Assembly (NCBI RefSeq): GCF_000524195.1
Contig: NW_020170384.1
Span: 431,310-495,309, forward strand
Reading direction: 5' to 3'
Source of the DNA: Echinococcus granulosus
Lineage: Eukaryota > Platyhelminthes > Cestoda > Cyclophyllidea > Taeniidae
Length of the DNA stretch: 64,000 nucleotides
In this document: positions 39,471 through 51,415 of the stretch, one piece after another
How positions within the stretch are numbered: the first letter of the stretch is position 1
Layout: each line of letters opens with the position of its first letter
Position numbers and translations under genes: made by a program
Notes under the pieces: generated by a model
Seen by the model: only the letters and a program-made list of their open reading frames with translations
Database searches by the model: none
What the model was told of the DNA's origin: nothing

Positions 39471-42400
39471 ATGGGTCAGACATCGGCAAAACGTATACAA
39501 AATCACATCTCAGCCATGGAGGGAGCCGGTTACACTGTGGATGAGAAATTAGCCACAAAATTGCGGAATTCACTTACTAAGCTGAACATTATGAGTGACG
39601 ATGATGGGCAACTTATGTGCATCTTGCCAGTTCCGAATGACATTCTAGATTCCGATCAGGGAATTAAAAAGGAGATACAACAGCAGTTATCTCTACCCAG
39701 GCCAAAATTCTTCCTTAACTGCTATAACGGATCTCATATGTAAGCTGGGATCACCATACATGCCAGGCAATATCAGGCTTGCAGGCATTATGATCTGTGT
39801 CAATAGTTAAAAAGCTTTCGCAAAATTTTGTGACATACACGGCATTTGTCTGAATACCTATGCTATGCATTTTATACCTGTTAAGACCCCATGAAATTTT
39901 TTGTCATGCTTGCAATGAATATGCCTGAATTCTGAACTACTTATTCGTACTCCTAAATGAGATGCGATTTGATGAATTTGAACCACTCACTGCTTGCATT
40001 GTAAGACACTACTTCTGCAAATCGCCGCTGAGTGAAGTGAGGCTGAATACTTTGCATTTTTTTAACAACTTTTAACTTATAATTCTAAGCTCTCAGTGAT
40101 CATCAGTGGTTAAAAATTCGTTTAGCACCTTTTGTCAATTCTGTAGAAAATCACGAACAACTGATCATGAGCGCACCCTATTTTGTTTTCTGCCTAGAGT
40201 GTTGCCATTGCTTTTCCGCCTAGAATGGAATCGGATAATAGATAAGAGAGGCATTGGTCACTGTTGTTTCAGATGGACAGAGACGGTGATGCAGCTCAAC
40301 TATCAAGTATTCAGGGAATGCGAACAAATGGTGAGCACCATTTTTGGGATTTTATTACAACAACCACATTGAGCCTAGCGTCCACAGACATTAGCATATA
40401 TTCTCAGTTGATAACGGTCTCGTTTTGAAGTAAATGTTCAATGCGGTGTTTGGTCGGGGTTATTTGCTTCTAATGTTTTATTCGGGTGATCATTATGCTC
40501 ATACAGTTAACCACATCATTAACAATTCCTTTATCATGAAGCATTTGTTATTAAATGGGAGGAGTATCTTCTCCCCATTCAAATAACTGTTTAATTAAAT
40601 CCACTGAAATTAATGAAAGAATGAAAATGCGGCATTTACGCTAGTTTTAATGAAAATGTGGACATGTCTCGTAATTGCAGGCTAATCATATACCAAATTG
40701 CGGACTGTTCACCAACAAACTGGGTCTTCTGATGAGTCTCCGCAACTATGCCGATGACTGCAAGCGTAATTCACGAAAAGACGTTTCTGTAAACTTTATC
40801 CCGGAAACATACTGGATCGACGACGCCAAAGAGAAGGCTGAATTTATCAACAAATTAAGTGGTCAGTGTGAGATCGAGTACTTGATTGGGCTTTGCTTTT
40901 GGAGCACAAAAAATAAGGGCTTTAATTTTGCTACTAACAGACCATCAGATATGGCTAATGAAACCATGTGGTTTGAATCAGGGCAAGGGTATATGCCTGA
41001 TTCGTTCACAACAGGATTTTGTGAGACTTGAAGAGGCCCGTTCTGAGGAGGTTCGACGCAATCCCCAAATGTGTAGGCCTCGAATCGTCCAAAAGTACGT
41101 ACATTTTACAATCTACCAAAATTTCCATTCCAAACCAATAATGGTTATCATTGGACAAAATTTACAGAAGCGGGGTCTTGGGTACACGTGGTCTGCTTTA
41201 AAACATTCCATTGCCTTGAAGTTAAGCTAATGGTACCTAAAATGTTAATCAAAATTAGTCTTGTGCCATAGAAACCGATTCCATTATCACAGCAGACGCT
41301 TTAACGGAGGCTATAATCTGCGCCTACCAGGTTAACGAGTCAAAATTGGAAGAATTGGTCGAAATTAGCGCTTCTGTTATAGGTACCTCACCACTCCACT
41401 GCTGTTAAACAACAGGAAGTTTGACATTCGGTGTTACTTCATGCTCGCAAGCACGATGCCTTATTTGGTCCTCTTTACGCCGGGTTACATTCGTCTTTCC
41501 CTTCGCAAGTATGATCCCGCCGACACCAATCTCGTTACCCACCTTACAAATCAGGTGAGCAGCAGTGCTGACATCTTTTATTTCTTACAAAACGCATGGG
41601 TGATTTTAGAAAAAAAACTGATACTTACTTAAAATTTACTTCTATATTCATACATCAATTTCCACATATTTAGTAGTCAAATAGGATATAATTTTGGTGC
41701 CATCCAATTAGCTACTTTAAAATTCTTTAGTTCATACAAAAGAGGGATCCGAGCTACGATAGGTCAAAGGATGACTCCGTGTGGACATTCAGGAGGCTGA
41801 ATGAGTATATCAACACTAACGTCGCTCCAAACAAACATCTACAGAAGAACTGGGTCACTAGGCACATGTTGGTAGGTTTGCATGGTATTTCTTTAAAAAA
41901 AGACAACAAATAAGGCATTAAAAATCTCACAATATGCTGAAGATTCTGTTCACTTAAGCATATCATGCTATGAATGGTATCAATAAATTGTAAGTCATTA
42001 CTGGATTGAAAACAACTCAATCGAAGTGTTCTTGAAATTTTGCTGTATATAATACAAATCCTTTCAGCCAGAAATGCACAGAATAACAATGCATGTGTTC
42101 AACGCGGTTAAGGATAAATTGGCCTGCCGAATTGGATTCTTTGAAATCTACGGAATGGACTTCATGATCGACGACAACATGAAGGTGTGTTGTGCATCGA
42201 ACATGGGAAGTGATTTTTGACTAAATATCCCCGGTGGTAATAACAACTATTCGGCCTTTCAGATTTGGCTAATTGAAATTAATTCCAATCCCGCAATGAA
42301 CACCAATTGCGAAGTCCTGCGACAGGTCATTCCGCCCGTTGTCAACAGATTCATTCGTAAGTCTTGAATGACCTTCGGTAGAGGGAAATTCGGAAACAAT

Positions 42401-43907
42401 CGTACGTATTTAGAGGGTGGGAGCATTTACCATACCCCGAGATTAACTAATTTCTGACTTTTGTTTACTTCAACCGCATCGATTCTCACGGAATTTGGCT
42501 TGTTAATGAATTTGCCATTAAGTGACTCAGGTATAAGAATTTGGAGTCTTGCTTTTGCTTTCATCGCATTTTCCCATTTATTTAATTAAATCAAAGAAAT
42601 ATGCGAATTACTTCGTAGGATGAAACCCACATCAACGATCTCGCGTCACTGTATCAACTAGGTTAATAATACCGCTTAAATGTCGTTCTATAGAGATAAG
42701 CATAGAGTGCTTTGAAAAGGCTCGTCGTTGGCAGCCGCTGCTGCCAATTTTGGGCATTCTTCCCCGAAATCCGTCCGAGCTTGGCGAAGAGCGTGACTCA
42801 TACACCTGGAACGTCTCCCTGCGACCGCCTCCTAAGTACATTACGAACGGCGGTCTACCGGCCTCTTTCACCATCCTCTTTAACGAGAGTCTTACAGCTG
42901 CCAAGTCACGGCAGAGCCGATGCTACAGCACTCCACTGCGCCTTTGGGTGCCTCCCAAAATGTACCTGACTGCCCACCTGCCCAAACCTGGTCTGGTTAT
43001 CCGGCGGTCGCCTTCGCCGCCCTCACACTCCTCCGCCTCCCTCCCGAGAATATCCGCAATACCACACAAATATTCAGCCTTGGCGACCATGACTTCGAAG
43101 CCGAGCCCTCCACGCACCGACTATCAGAAACCTCCTGCTTATAGTCCACGTGAAATGAGGTTTTTTCGCTCCCCCTCGCATAGGGTTACCAGTGGGTCGG
43201 AAAGCTCCCGCCACTCCACAGAAAGGGAATCAATCCCGACTCAAAACCTACAAGAGTCACCGCTAGGGCTGCAGAGAGTATCAGACTTAGGGGCAAATCA
43301 AAGCATTACTTCAGATAAGGCTGATGTGCCAAATGTGGTGGCGGTGGCGGAAGAACCTTTGGCTCAGGAGCAGGTCCACAAGCTCCCTGATCCACAGAAG
43401 GAACTGGGCAAACTAAGTGATGAATATCTGGTGGTCGCACCCGATGGTAACTTTGGTGCAAATGGGAAACATCAAATGGATCCAAAGCGACAGGAGGTAA
43501 CGGGTACACAGAGTAGAGGCTCTGATGAATCAAACACCCTTCTGAGGCTGATTCAAGATGGTGCATTTAAATGGACAAAAAGAGGTACTGTAGGGAGAGA
43601 TTCACCAGCTGGCGTGGAAATGCCAATTGAGGACGACGTGGTGACTTCGAATAACAGTTCTTCGGTGTCGACACACGCAACACCCAGAAGGCGGAAGTTA
43701 AAGAAGAACCGCAACGACAGCTGCTCAGTGAGAATTCCCCCACTGATGCCCGAATATGTGCTCATGCCGATCTCACCCGTTATAATGCCACCACTTCCAC
43801 CCCTCGTATTGGGAGCGACGTTACCGACTGAAATGCCAAATGAAGAACCGGAAGAAAATGCGACAAACAACGGCAACGAACTCATCGATTTGTCCAATAT
43901 GAGGTAG
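39471..43907 (+). CDS. TTLL10: TTLL10-type tubulin polyglycylase with long disordered tail
   Basis: Tubulin tyrosine ligase-like enzyme; family members of this branch elongate glycine chains on axonemal tubulin and other proteins. Exons: 39471-39739, 40273-40330, 40681-40861, 40941-41094, 41383-41554, 41731-41871, 42068-42184, 42263-42356, 42694-43907; 799 residues. The ATP-grasp core reads LFTNKLGLLMSLR, FIPETYWIDD, WLMKPCGLNQGKGICLIR, RPRIVQKYLTTPLLLNNRKFD (split over two exons), YGMDFMIDD and IWLIEINSNPAMNTNCEVL, closest in memory to TTLL10. The last exon adds about 330 residues beyond the catalytic domain: first a conserved-looking QPLLPILGIL, then Ser/Pro-rich sequence with a basic KLKKNRN patch and proline-rich C-terminus. 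Flatworms have ciliated flame cells and sperm axonemes, the likely sites of action (inference). Distinction from TTLL3/8 initiators is by sequence feel and should be checked by tree. Confidence 0.87.
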
Positions 43908-44490
43908 TAGTTTTGTCATTCAACGGACTTACAATGAGAAAAAAGGGTAAACTTTTGGAAGTAGGAGTTGTCAATTTTCATGTGAAAAAAAAAACTTAAT
44001 GTTGGTATTTAAGACCAATTTACTTTCATGTGTGATTAAGTACTAATAATTACCTCTTTTTATTTTTAGGGCGGGAACCTGAAACATCATTCAAAATAAT
44101 TTCGGTTTTAGTTTGTAAAGATGGTTTTCACTTTTTTCAGTAAAATTTATCGAACCAGCTCTTTCTTTTGGGCAGCTGTGCCGAAACATGTATTCATACA
44201 TTATTTAGGATCACAATTTTTGGCAAAGAGCAGTCAAATAAAAATTAATGTTAAGTGGCATGGATGGTGGTTATGGAACATGCACTTAAATAATTTTGAG
44301 GCCAAATCGGGATTTATAGTGCTGTACTCTGCAAGTAGCGCCATAAGTTTATGTTTAGCTTTACTTCCGTTAATCAGTTCCATGCCTTAATCTATTACAT
44401 TTTCTGGCCTATTTATCTTGAAATTCAAGAATCTATTTGGTGTTTCTTTGTACGTCTTAGTAGTGCAAAGTTTCGAATCCCTGTAGTCGG
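43908..44490. other. Intergenic between TTLL10 and SNRNP40
   Basis: About 580 nt. A candidate poly(A) signal AATAAA for TTLL10 is at 44237-44242. An 89-codon frame at 44121-44390 has no recognisable motif. Confidence 0.45.
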
Positions 44491-44500
44491 CCAATCAGCG
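44491..44500 (+). promoter_or_regulatory. CCAAT box upstream of SNRNP40
   Basis: GGCCAATCAGCG at about 44489-44500 is a canonical NF-Y-type CCAAT box. It is only about 30-37 nt before the chosen ATG, so the 5' UTR would be very short, or the leader may be added by trans-splicing as is common in flatworms (inference). Confidence 0.4.
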
Positions 44501-44527
44501 CCTTGGCATCGCTTACGCTGCGGCAAG

Positions 44528-47276
44528 ATGGCAATGGATCTTAAACGCTCTTTTCCAGCGATGTCAATGGTTCCGGTGCCAAATAAACGGACAAGAACGG
44601 AAGACGCCAGGGCGATTGTATCGAATCAAATTCTGAAGTCTGCACAGGGCCAAATTATTCCCGCTGGAATGCCTGGCAGTATGCGACGTACTTCAAGCAT
44701 CTTGAGTCCAAATATGCTTCTCACTGGTCACGAGAGTGAAGTATTCTGTGTCAAGTTTGTCCCAACAGAAGGAAGTTACCTTGTCAGTGCTGGATTTGAC
44801 CGTCAAATATTTGTTTGGGAAACATATGGGCAATGTGACAATGTAGCTGTCATGGCCGGTATGTTATTTTACTCTTGCGGAAATTAATAGCTTTTGATTT
44901 ATAGGTCATGGAGGAGCCATTCTTAACTTGGCTTTGTCTTCTGATGGGGAGTTGCTATATTCGGCTAGTTCCGATAAGACCGTCGCCATTTGGGATCTCA
45001 ACACCTGTCAGCGTATCAAGAAGATACGAGGACATCAAAACATTGTAAACAGTGTAGATATTGCGCGCAGAGGACCTCAGGTAATTGTTTCTGGCTCTGA
45101 TGATGGAACTGTGCGCCTTTGGGATCGTCGCCAAAAGACTGAGGTCCAAAACTTTCAGAACACCTATCAGGTTCGTTTGGGAAATTCAGTTTATCCTTTC
45201 TGCCTTTTTTGAAGTTCTTACCTCCTTTTCTGCTTTAGGTGCTTGCAGTGGCATTTAGCGACACCGCGGAAATGATTTTCTCCGGTGGCATCGACAACAT
45301 CATCAAGGGTTGGGATCTGCGCAAGCTGGACGTTGCAATGCGGCTGACGGGTCACACGGACACGGTGACGGGACTGGCGCTCTCACCAGACGGCGACTTT
45401 CTCCTCTCAAATGCAATGGATAACACCCTCCGTGTGTGGGACGTGCGGCCCTACGCCCCTGCTGAACGCTGCACTAAAGTAAGCCGTCTCAATACACTTC
45501 CTGTGCCCATTGTTCTCCTATCATTGTCTTGAATCCTCGACTCATTTATTACGAAGTCCTAATGGCCTAGGTGTGTGCAGCCTATTTTTTTAAGTATTAT
45601 CGATATATTCCTCCAAATGACCTTATTAACTGGCTTGACTTGTGTGACCGATCGCATTGTACTTTACCATGCTGGTATTCTATCCTAGTTTCCATCTGCT
45701 TGTCTTAGGTGGACCTCGTCATTATGCATAGAATCTCTTTTCAGTTTTTTCTGCTGCATTTTCCATGCTTGTTACCTTTAGTAGTTTTGTTCACGTAAAT
45801 CCGTGCGATGAATTGTCTTTCGGTATAGGTTGAGTTTTGCTTCAGTAATTTGGTTTAATATTGCCTGGAATTTCGCAGACAAGACACTTTGTTTGCGCAA
45901 GCATATATTACCGCAAACACGGTGCGCTTTCGTTTGGTTTGCCGTAGTCTTATCAATCCAGCCTGTTTACGACCTTACTATGCTGTATTATATTTCAAAA
46001 TCGTCCACTTTTGTCAAATGTTGCGACCACTCCTCAACTCTGAAACTTGAAACAATATTGAGTGTTTAGTGCCACGCCATTCTCGCTTACTTCCCCAACC
46101 TCATCAATGCTTTAGTCAATTGAAATAGAACCTCTTTCGCTTGCACTTCATTCAACAGTCGCTTTCGCCTCTTCTGCAGTACCCTGAGTTTTCTCTGAAG
46201 CCGTATGAGGTTTAACAATACAGAAGAAAGATGTTGTTGGTGGTGTGCAGAATGACTTGAAGGCTCTAGATACGGCCTGAATGCCATTTTGCCATGCGGA
46301 GACTGAAGAGCTTGCTTAGCTAAATAAGAATTGGATTGTTGCAAGTGTAGCCTTTCAGCCAAAACTATTATTGAAAGTGATTATTCTAGCTAAACGTCTT
46401 TGGTTTTCGTTGAGCTCTGGGAACGTTACTTGATTCTCGTTATGGCATCTTACAATTGAGCAGTTAATCCTTTCCAAGGGACTGAATTTCTTCATATTAA
46501 TCTGTGCGTCTCTTACGACCGCTGTCTTACCCATTCTAGTTCTTTTTGTGCGTTTAATGGTCCAAAATTTGCACCATTTATGCTTATTTATTTCATGTAT
46601 TTTATGCTTTTCCGGATAGCACAATTGTAACTATTTTACCGGATTCATCATCATGACTTTGTGCGTACCAATTTTTTATATTGAAACCCTGTTCCGGTTA
46701 ACAAACATTCACCCTTTTCTAGCATTCTCTTGATAGCCAAAGGAAGACTTGCCATTGTTGTAGCATCTTCAACGAAAGCTAGTTAAAGAATTAGCTAGAA
46801 TGGTTTCTTGACAGTCTGATTCTTCCTCCCAAACTGTACATTTCCGTTACGCTTGTAAATGCGGATGTGCAGACCCTTGAGCAGGAAATGTTGCATTTGT
46901 AACTTTCTTGTATGCAACCTGTTCTGGCCTTGGCTATTCATGAGTCGGATTAGGAATAACTAGCTATCAATCTCTGGAACTATTTCAAATATTAATGTGT
47001 ATTTTACCTATTTTTGCTGTTCAGATACTCCAAGGACACGTACACACATTTGAAAAGAATCTGTTGCGTTGCGCCTGGTCACCAGATGGCCAGTACGTAA
47101 CGTGCGGCAGTGGCGATCGCTACGTTCACGTGTGGGAGGTAAAGACGCGAAACCTCATCTACAAGCTGCCTGGGCACTCGGCCTCAGTGAATGAGACTGA
47201 TTTCCACCCTCTTGAGCCCATCCTCCTCTCCGGTGGGGGTGATAAAAAGATTTTTCTTGGCGAAATTGAATTGTGA
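44528..47276 (+). CDS. SNRNP40: U5 snRNP 40-kDa WD40 protein
   Basis: WD40-repeat component of the U5 snRNP, bound next to PRP8 in the spliceosome. Exons: 44528-44858, 44905-45170, 45239-45478, 47025-47276; 362 residues against 357 in human. Seven WD repeats can be followed: GHESEVFCVKFVP, GHGGAILNLALSS, GHQNIVNSVDIARRGPQ, a QNTYQVLAVAFSD blade, GHTDTVTGLALSPDG, EKNLLRCAWSPDG and GHSASVNETDFHP. Family-specific stretches include AGFDRQIFVWETYG, SGGIDNIIKGWDLRK and LLSNAMDNTLRVWDVRP. The ATG at 44528 (AAGATGG) fits homologue length; an in-frame ATG at 44351 would add 59 unrelated residues. The third intron is 1,546 nt, far larger than the other two (46 and 68 nt). Confidence 0.95.
46087..46624 (-). 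other. Two antisense open frames inside the SNRNP40 intron, possible nested gene
   Basis: Within intron 45479-47024 the minus strand has two neighbouring open frames (46624-46355 and 46362-46087) with a basic, leucine-rich C-terminal piece (QRKLRVLQKRRKRLLNEV). They are in different frames; a GTAACG donor at 46429 or GGTAAGA near 46533 and a TAG acceptor at 46365 could join them, but the phase fits only the second donor. No homology is recognised. This may be chance. Confidence 0.22.
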
Positions 47277-47283
47277 ATAAGAC

Positions 47284-47289
47284 AATAAA
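47284..47289 (+). terminator. Poly(A) signal AATAAA of SNRNP40
   Basis: AATAAA begins 8 nt after the TGA at 47274-47276, so the 3' UTR would be only about 25-35 nt. Confidence 0.65.
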
Positions 47290-48369
47290 ACTGTTCTGTA
47301 TCACTTTAAATATAACTATTATGTGCGGGTGGTGGGTATGCGCTGACGTCAGGGTGGTGTGCGCTAATTCTCCCGAAATGGAGTTCATTCAGGTTCTTTG
47401 GCCAAGGTTGCGGAAAAGTCGACTGCAAACTCTTCCATTGTAATTAAGGGAATTGTTGGCCTTTCGGCTCTTGGGGTGGGTGTTGGCTAGTATTGACAAT
47501 ATCCCAAGCGAAAGATGCAATCTCACAATAGTTTGTCAACCTGGAACCGGGAAAAGGCATCCCCATTCAAGAAATCTAGATTTCGTCCTTCATTACAGCA
47601 ATCCCCCTCTATCTTATTTAGCGTTTTGTTTGAGTCCATAACGGCTTTAGACCTAAATATTTGCAATTGCCTGGGAGCGTGGCTCTCCAATTATGATTAT
47701 AGTCCCCTCTTACTCAGGCGAAAAAAAAGTAAGTCTTCTTTCCTGCAAGTGTGGGCTTTTGAGTCCTCGGAAAAGGCTTGGCGGACACGGTCGAACTGGT
47801 TCGAAGAGTATTAGAGGTAAATAGTAAAAATAAAAGAGCTAGGGTTCTTTGACAGTACACGAGGAATAATTTAGTCATGGCGCACATCTTGGATTCTAAG
47901 ATAGTGCGTAAATAAAGACGTGTTAGCAGTATGTGTAATCTACTAAACGTGAAGGATATTGTTGGGGTTTTTAAATACTGTTGCCACATTTTCATGCGTC
48001 TTTGTGATTTTCTTGTCCTTACTATAATGCAGATCTTTCTGCTCAGCCGTATTGTTTTAAATACTTATGACGCTTACGCTTTTATAAAATGCCTAGAAGG
48101 CTAAAGACAAGGTTGCGAGTAGTATCTTAAATTAGTCTTCGCATAAAAAGTGTTAACGATCATCCTAAAGTTGCTATTGAGGAACTCTAGTGTAATTGTA
48201 TAGAAATATCATCCTTTAAAGCTTCTTTAATTCGAGGGACAACTCTGTGTTCTATGAGGCCTCACTGGACTAGGCTGCTAAAATTTTCTTAGCTTAAAAT
48301 AAAAGCATACAATGACTACCTGTTTTTGCGAGTTGCTATTTTACGCTCATGTTTGAAATTTGTATTTAA
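47290..48369. other. Intergenic, no gene recognised
   Basis: About 1.1 kb after SNRNP40. It should contain the first exon and promoter of the next gene, whose frame is open only back to 48370 with no ATG. No motif was recognised. Confidence 0.4.
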
Positions 48370-51300
48370 AGAGGGTATAAACGCGATCAATCAAGATCTC
48401 GTAGTTTGACGAGGCGACAATTGCGAACTTCAACGTCGAAAAAGGGCTCTGCCACAAGATCTAGGCTATCGTCTAGGTCAAAAACAGCTCGAAAGCTTGT
48501 GGGTTTGGTCTTACCTTATATTGTTCTAGATCGACCTCAACAAGCGTGCCAATAAGTACCAAGCAAATATTGATCAATACATAGAACTTCTACAGCATGC
48601 AAGCCTGTGGTTTGATAGAAACCTAGAGGAAATATGGAATATGATTTGTATTGTCAATTCTGATGAGGCAGAAACAATAACATACGATAGTTTCAAAGCC
48701 AGTATGTATTTAATTACAAACTTCTTTGTGGATATAGTTCTTATGGATGTAAAAGCACCACTTAATGATGTCGAAATACATTTACTAACGATGATCTTGG
48801 ATCCCAACACCGAAGGTTCGATCCAAATAAAGAAATTTGCAGATGGCATACTGGGGCTATGGTAATTTCAATCATGGTTTCCTTGCTACTGTGGAGGTGA
48901 TTTATGTTTTTATTTTTTGCTTTATTTTAAGGTTAGAAGGAGACTTGCTTTCCCTTAGATAAATGCTTTGAGTGGGATAATGCAGAGTTTATAATTGCCA
49001 TGTAATGTTAAAATGTTAAAAAATAATGGCAATTAACTCATTTACAGGTTTGACCTGAATTTTTATACAAAAAAAATTTTCAATGAAATCTTACGTTACC
49101 CTAGCAAAGAAGAAGAAATGAAGGCGCTAAAAGCATGTCCGTCTCCTCTCATAAAGCCGATAACTCGGTATGTATCTGATTCAAAAATTTTGCCTACTTT
49201 ATTTTAATAGGTAACACAACATCACCCAATTTTAGCTGGGTTCGAGTGCACTTTCGGAATGCGACTCTCGCCTCAATATCCCACCATCCCCTCCACTTTG
49301 ACGAAGACGTACCAACGTCTTACACAATAGACCTGCTTGTTGATGTCATTCGGTAAGCCGATTTACAATCGATGACACATAGTCCCTTAATTATAACAAA
49401 AATAACTTTCAATTGAAGCCGGGAAAACATTAAATTCTCCATTCATAATCGTAATGGTTTAAAATCATGAGATTTATATCAATACTATGCTAGAATTGTC
49501 ACATCAGATATTCTTGGTCATTGATAATTACTGTTCAGTCACGGGATGATCAAGCCGGTAAGTCATGTAAGTTACAATTGAAAAGCCAAACAGGTTTATC
49601 ATTCGCCTCCCTTTTGTTCTTTTGGCTTTTAAAACCTTTCAGGGTGTAAGTAGCTACCATTTGTTTTAATATTTGATCAAAATTCTTAATCCTTACAGGC
49701 GAAGAAACCATATATATGCTCCATCAATTAAACTCTTCAGAAAACAAGAACCTCTTCCACCGGAGGAAATACAACAAGTTGGTACTTCGCTGGAACAGCT
49801 TGGAATTAAGGGAGGAACCCGACTATCACCGATGGAAGCGACGATTCTCTACCAAACGCAATATAGTATCAACCTCCCCAGGGCTAATCTATTTGTTACC
49901 TCAATTGACGACTCCTACCTGCTTTGGGATGAGGCTGCACTTTGGCTAGAAGACGTAGACCTCAAGGGACCAGGTGTGCCGTCAGAAAAGTCTAGATCGA
50001 CTGTTGAAAGCGTGCCACCAACGGAATCGACTATTAGTAGCGAATCAGACAGTAGTTCTGTGGGTTCTTTGGCATCGTTTCTCACTGTGGAAAAGGCAAG
50101 TAAATCATTCAAATTATAGATCATATGTGCGAGTAAGCAAACTTCAGTAATTAACATAAATCAGATGTTTACTCTTTCTTTTTAAACACATGCCTCTTGT
50201 GATTGAAGTCCAGTTTGTAGGTGAAGTTAGGCTAAAATAATCGCTTAGTAGATAGGACCACATAGTAAAGCTTTTTTATGAATTCGACTTCTCCGAGCGG
50301 TATATCCTACTTTTACACCTTCACCAATCCTACCAGTACATCGACTACGTGTTCAAACTGAAGTGCGATTAGAGGAGGGGAGTTCTACAAGGAAAATGGA
50401 TTATTCAAGCACACGTTTGAAAAATAACTCATTACATCAATGTTTCTTGTATCCACCGGGCTTAAAGTTAGATGAATGGCCTAAAAAATCTTTTTCTAAA
50501 GTCTTCGCCAGATATTAGAAGAGGTAAACCTAGATTTGCCTTTTGGGTAAAGGATTAGGAGGTCTCAGGGGCTAGTAAATCCTGAAAGGTAACGAGATAT
50601 TTCAGTGGTTACATTGGCTTTATTGAGCCATGGGAGCATTATGATGCCACGGGAATGATGCTTAACTTTGAGGTAACGATTTGGTGAAAATTTTCCCCTC
50701 ATTAACACGTATGGCTGGTGAATGTTACGTCACTGCCGAATAAGTCTTCATTTTTATTCATTGGATGGTCTGTTCCATCTGCCGCTCTGACTACCAGTCG
50801 TCATCAAGACAGGTGGTGCAGATGGACTGCATAATTTAAGTGACGTAATTAGGGTCTCAGTAGGATCTCCGCCTGTAACTTTAATGAACTTTAAAGAGGC
50901 ATTCATCGCTCCGTGGTAAAGAGACTCAATACTGCTAATGAGCGGATTAGTCGTTAAATCTGCAAGCAAAATCGCTCATCGGGACTACTGAAAATTATCC
51001 TTCACCTTTTGATACGAAGATGATAATCCAAGCCTTGAATGTCTTAGCATTTTCTCCTCATTAACACTTAATAAAATGCCTCAAGGCAGAAGGATAAGTA
51101 GGATAAGTAGGCACCTGCTGGATTATTTTTTTAGAGTAAATGACAATATTTGCCAACAATTTAATCATTTTCATTGACCGGCAGTCGCTAAGCGCTTCCC
51201 AGTCCCCTTTATTGGTTTGCAAGATCTCAATTTAAATGTATCTGTCAATATTTTAGAAAACCAAAAGAAGAGCTAAACGAATTCGAAATCTGGCTAGACG

Positions 51301-51374
51301 TTGTGAGCAACGAATGCGTGATCTGGGGGGTGCCCACAGTCCACTACATTCAACCACCTCCTCTTCCGTCTTAG
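48370..51374 (+). CDS. Uncharacterised multi-exon protein with EF-hand-like N-terminal region; 5' end missing
   Basis: Proposed exons: (open from) 48370-48498, 48530-48861, 49048-49167, 49236-49352, 49539-49557 (19 nt), 49643-49662 (20 nt), 49699-50099, 50266-50362, 50606-50672, about 50798-50912, 51257-51374. Phases close through 50672; the join into the 50798 exon is unresolved, and the last exon is open in two frames. The start ATG was not found. Visible content: a basic Arg/Ser-rich beginning, a helical EF-hand-like stretch (PLNDVEIHLLTMILDPNTEG), a segment beginning WVRVHFRNATLASI, a Ser/Glu-rich linker near 49980-50090, and FDFSERYILLLHLHQSYQ. The calcium ligands are not clearly complete, so calcium binding is not claimed. 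I do not recognise the family. Coding nature rests on splice-phase agreement and amino-acid composition. Confidence 0.6.
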
Positions 51375-51409
51375 GACGCCCCAGTCTATGATGGTGTTCC
51401 GCTAGGGCC

Positions 51410-51415
51410 AATAAA
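51410..51415 (+). terminator. Poly(A) signal AATAAA of the uncharacterised gene
   Basis: AATAAA 36 nt after the TAG at 51372-51374 (or 19 nt after the TGA at 51389-51391 used by the alternative frame). It supports the gene ending here. Confidence 0.55.

Noticed and set aside
42632..43897. Minus-strand and second-frame reads over the last TTLL10 exon
   Set aside because: The chosen frame continues the ATP-grasp domain in phase; the others begin and end without signals.
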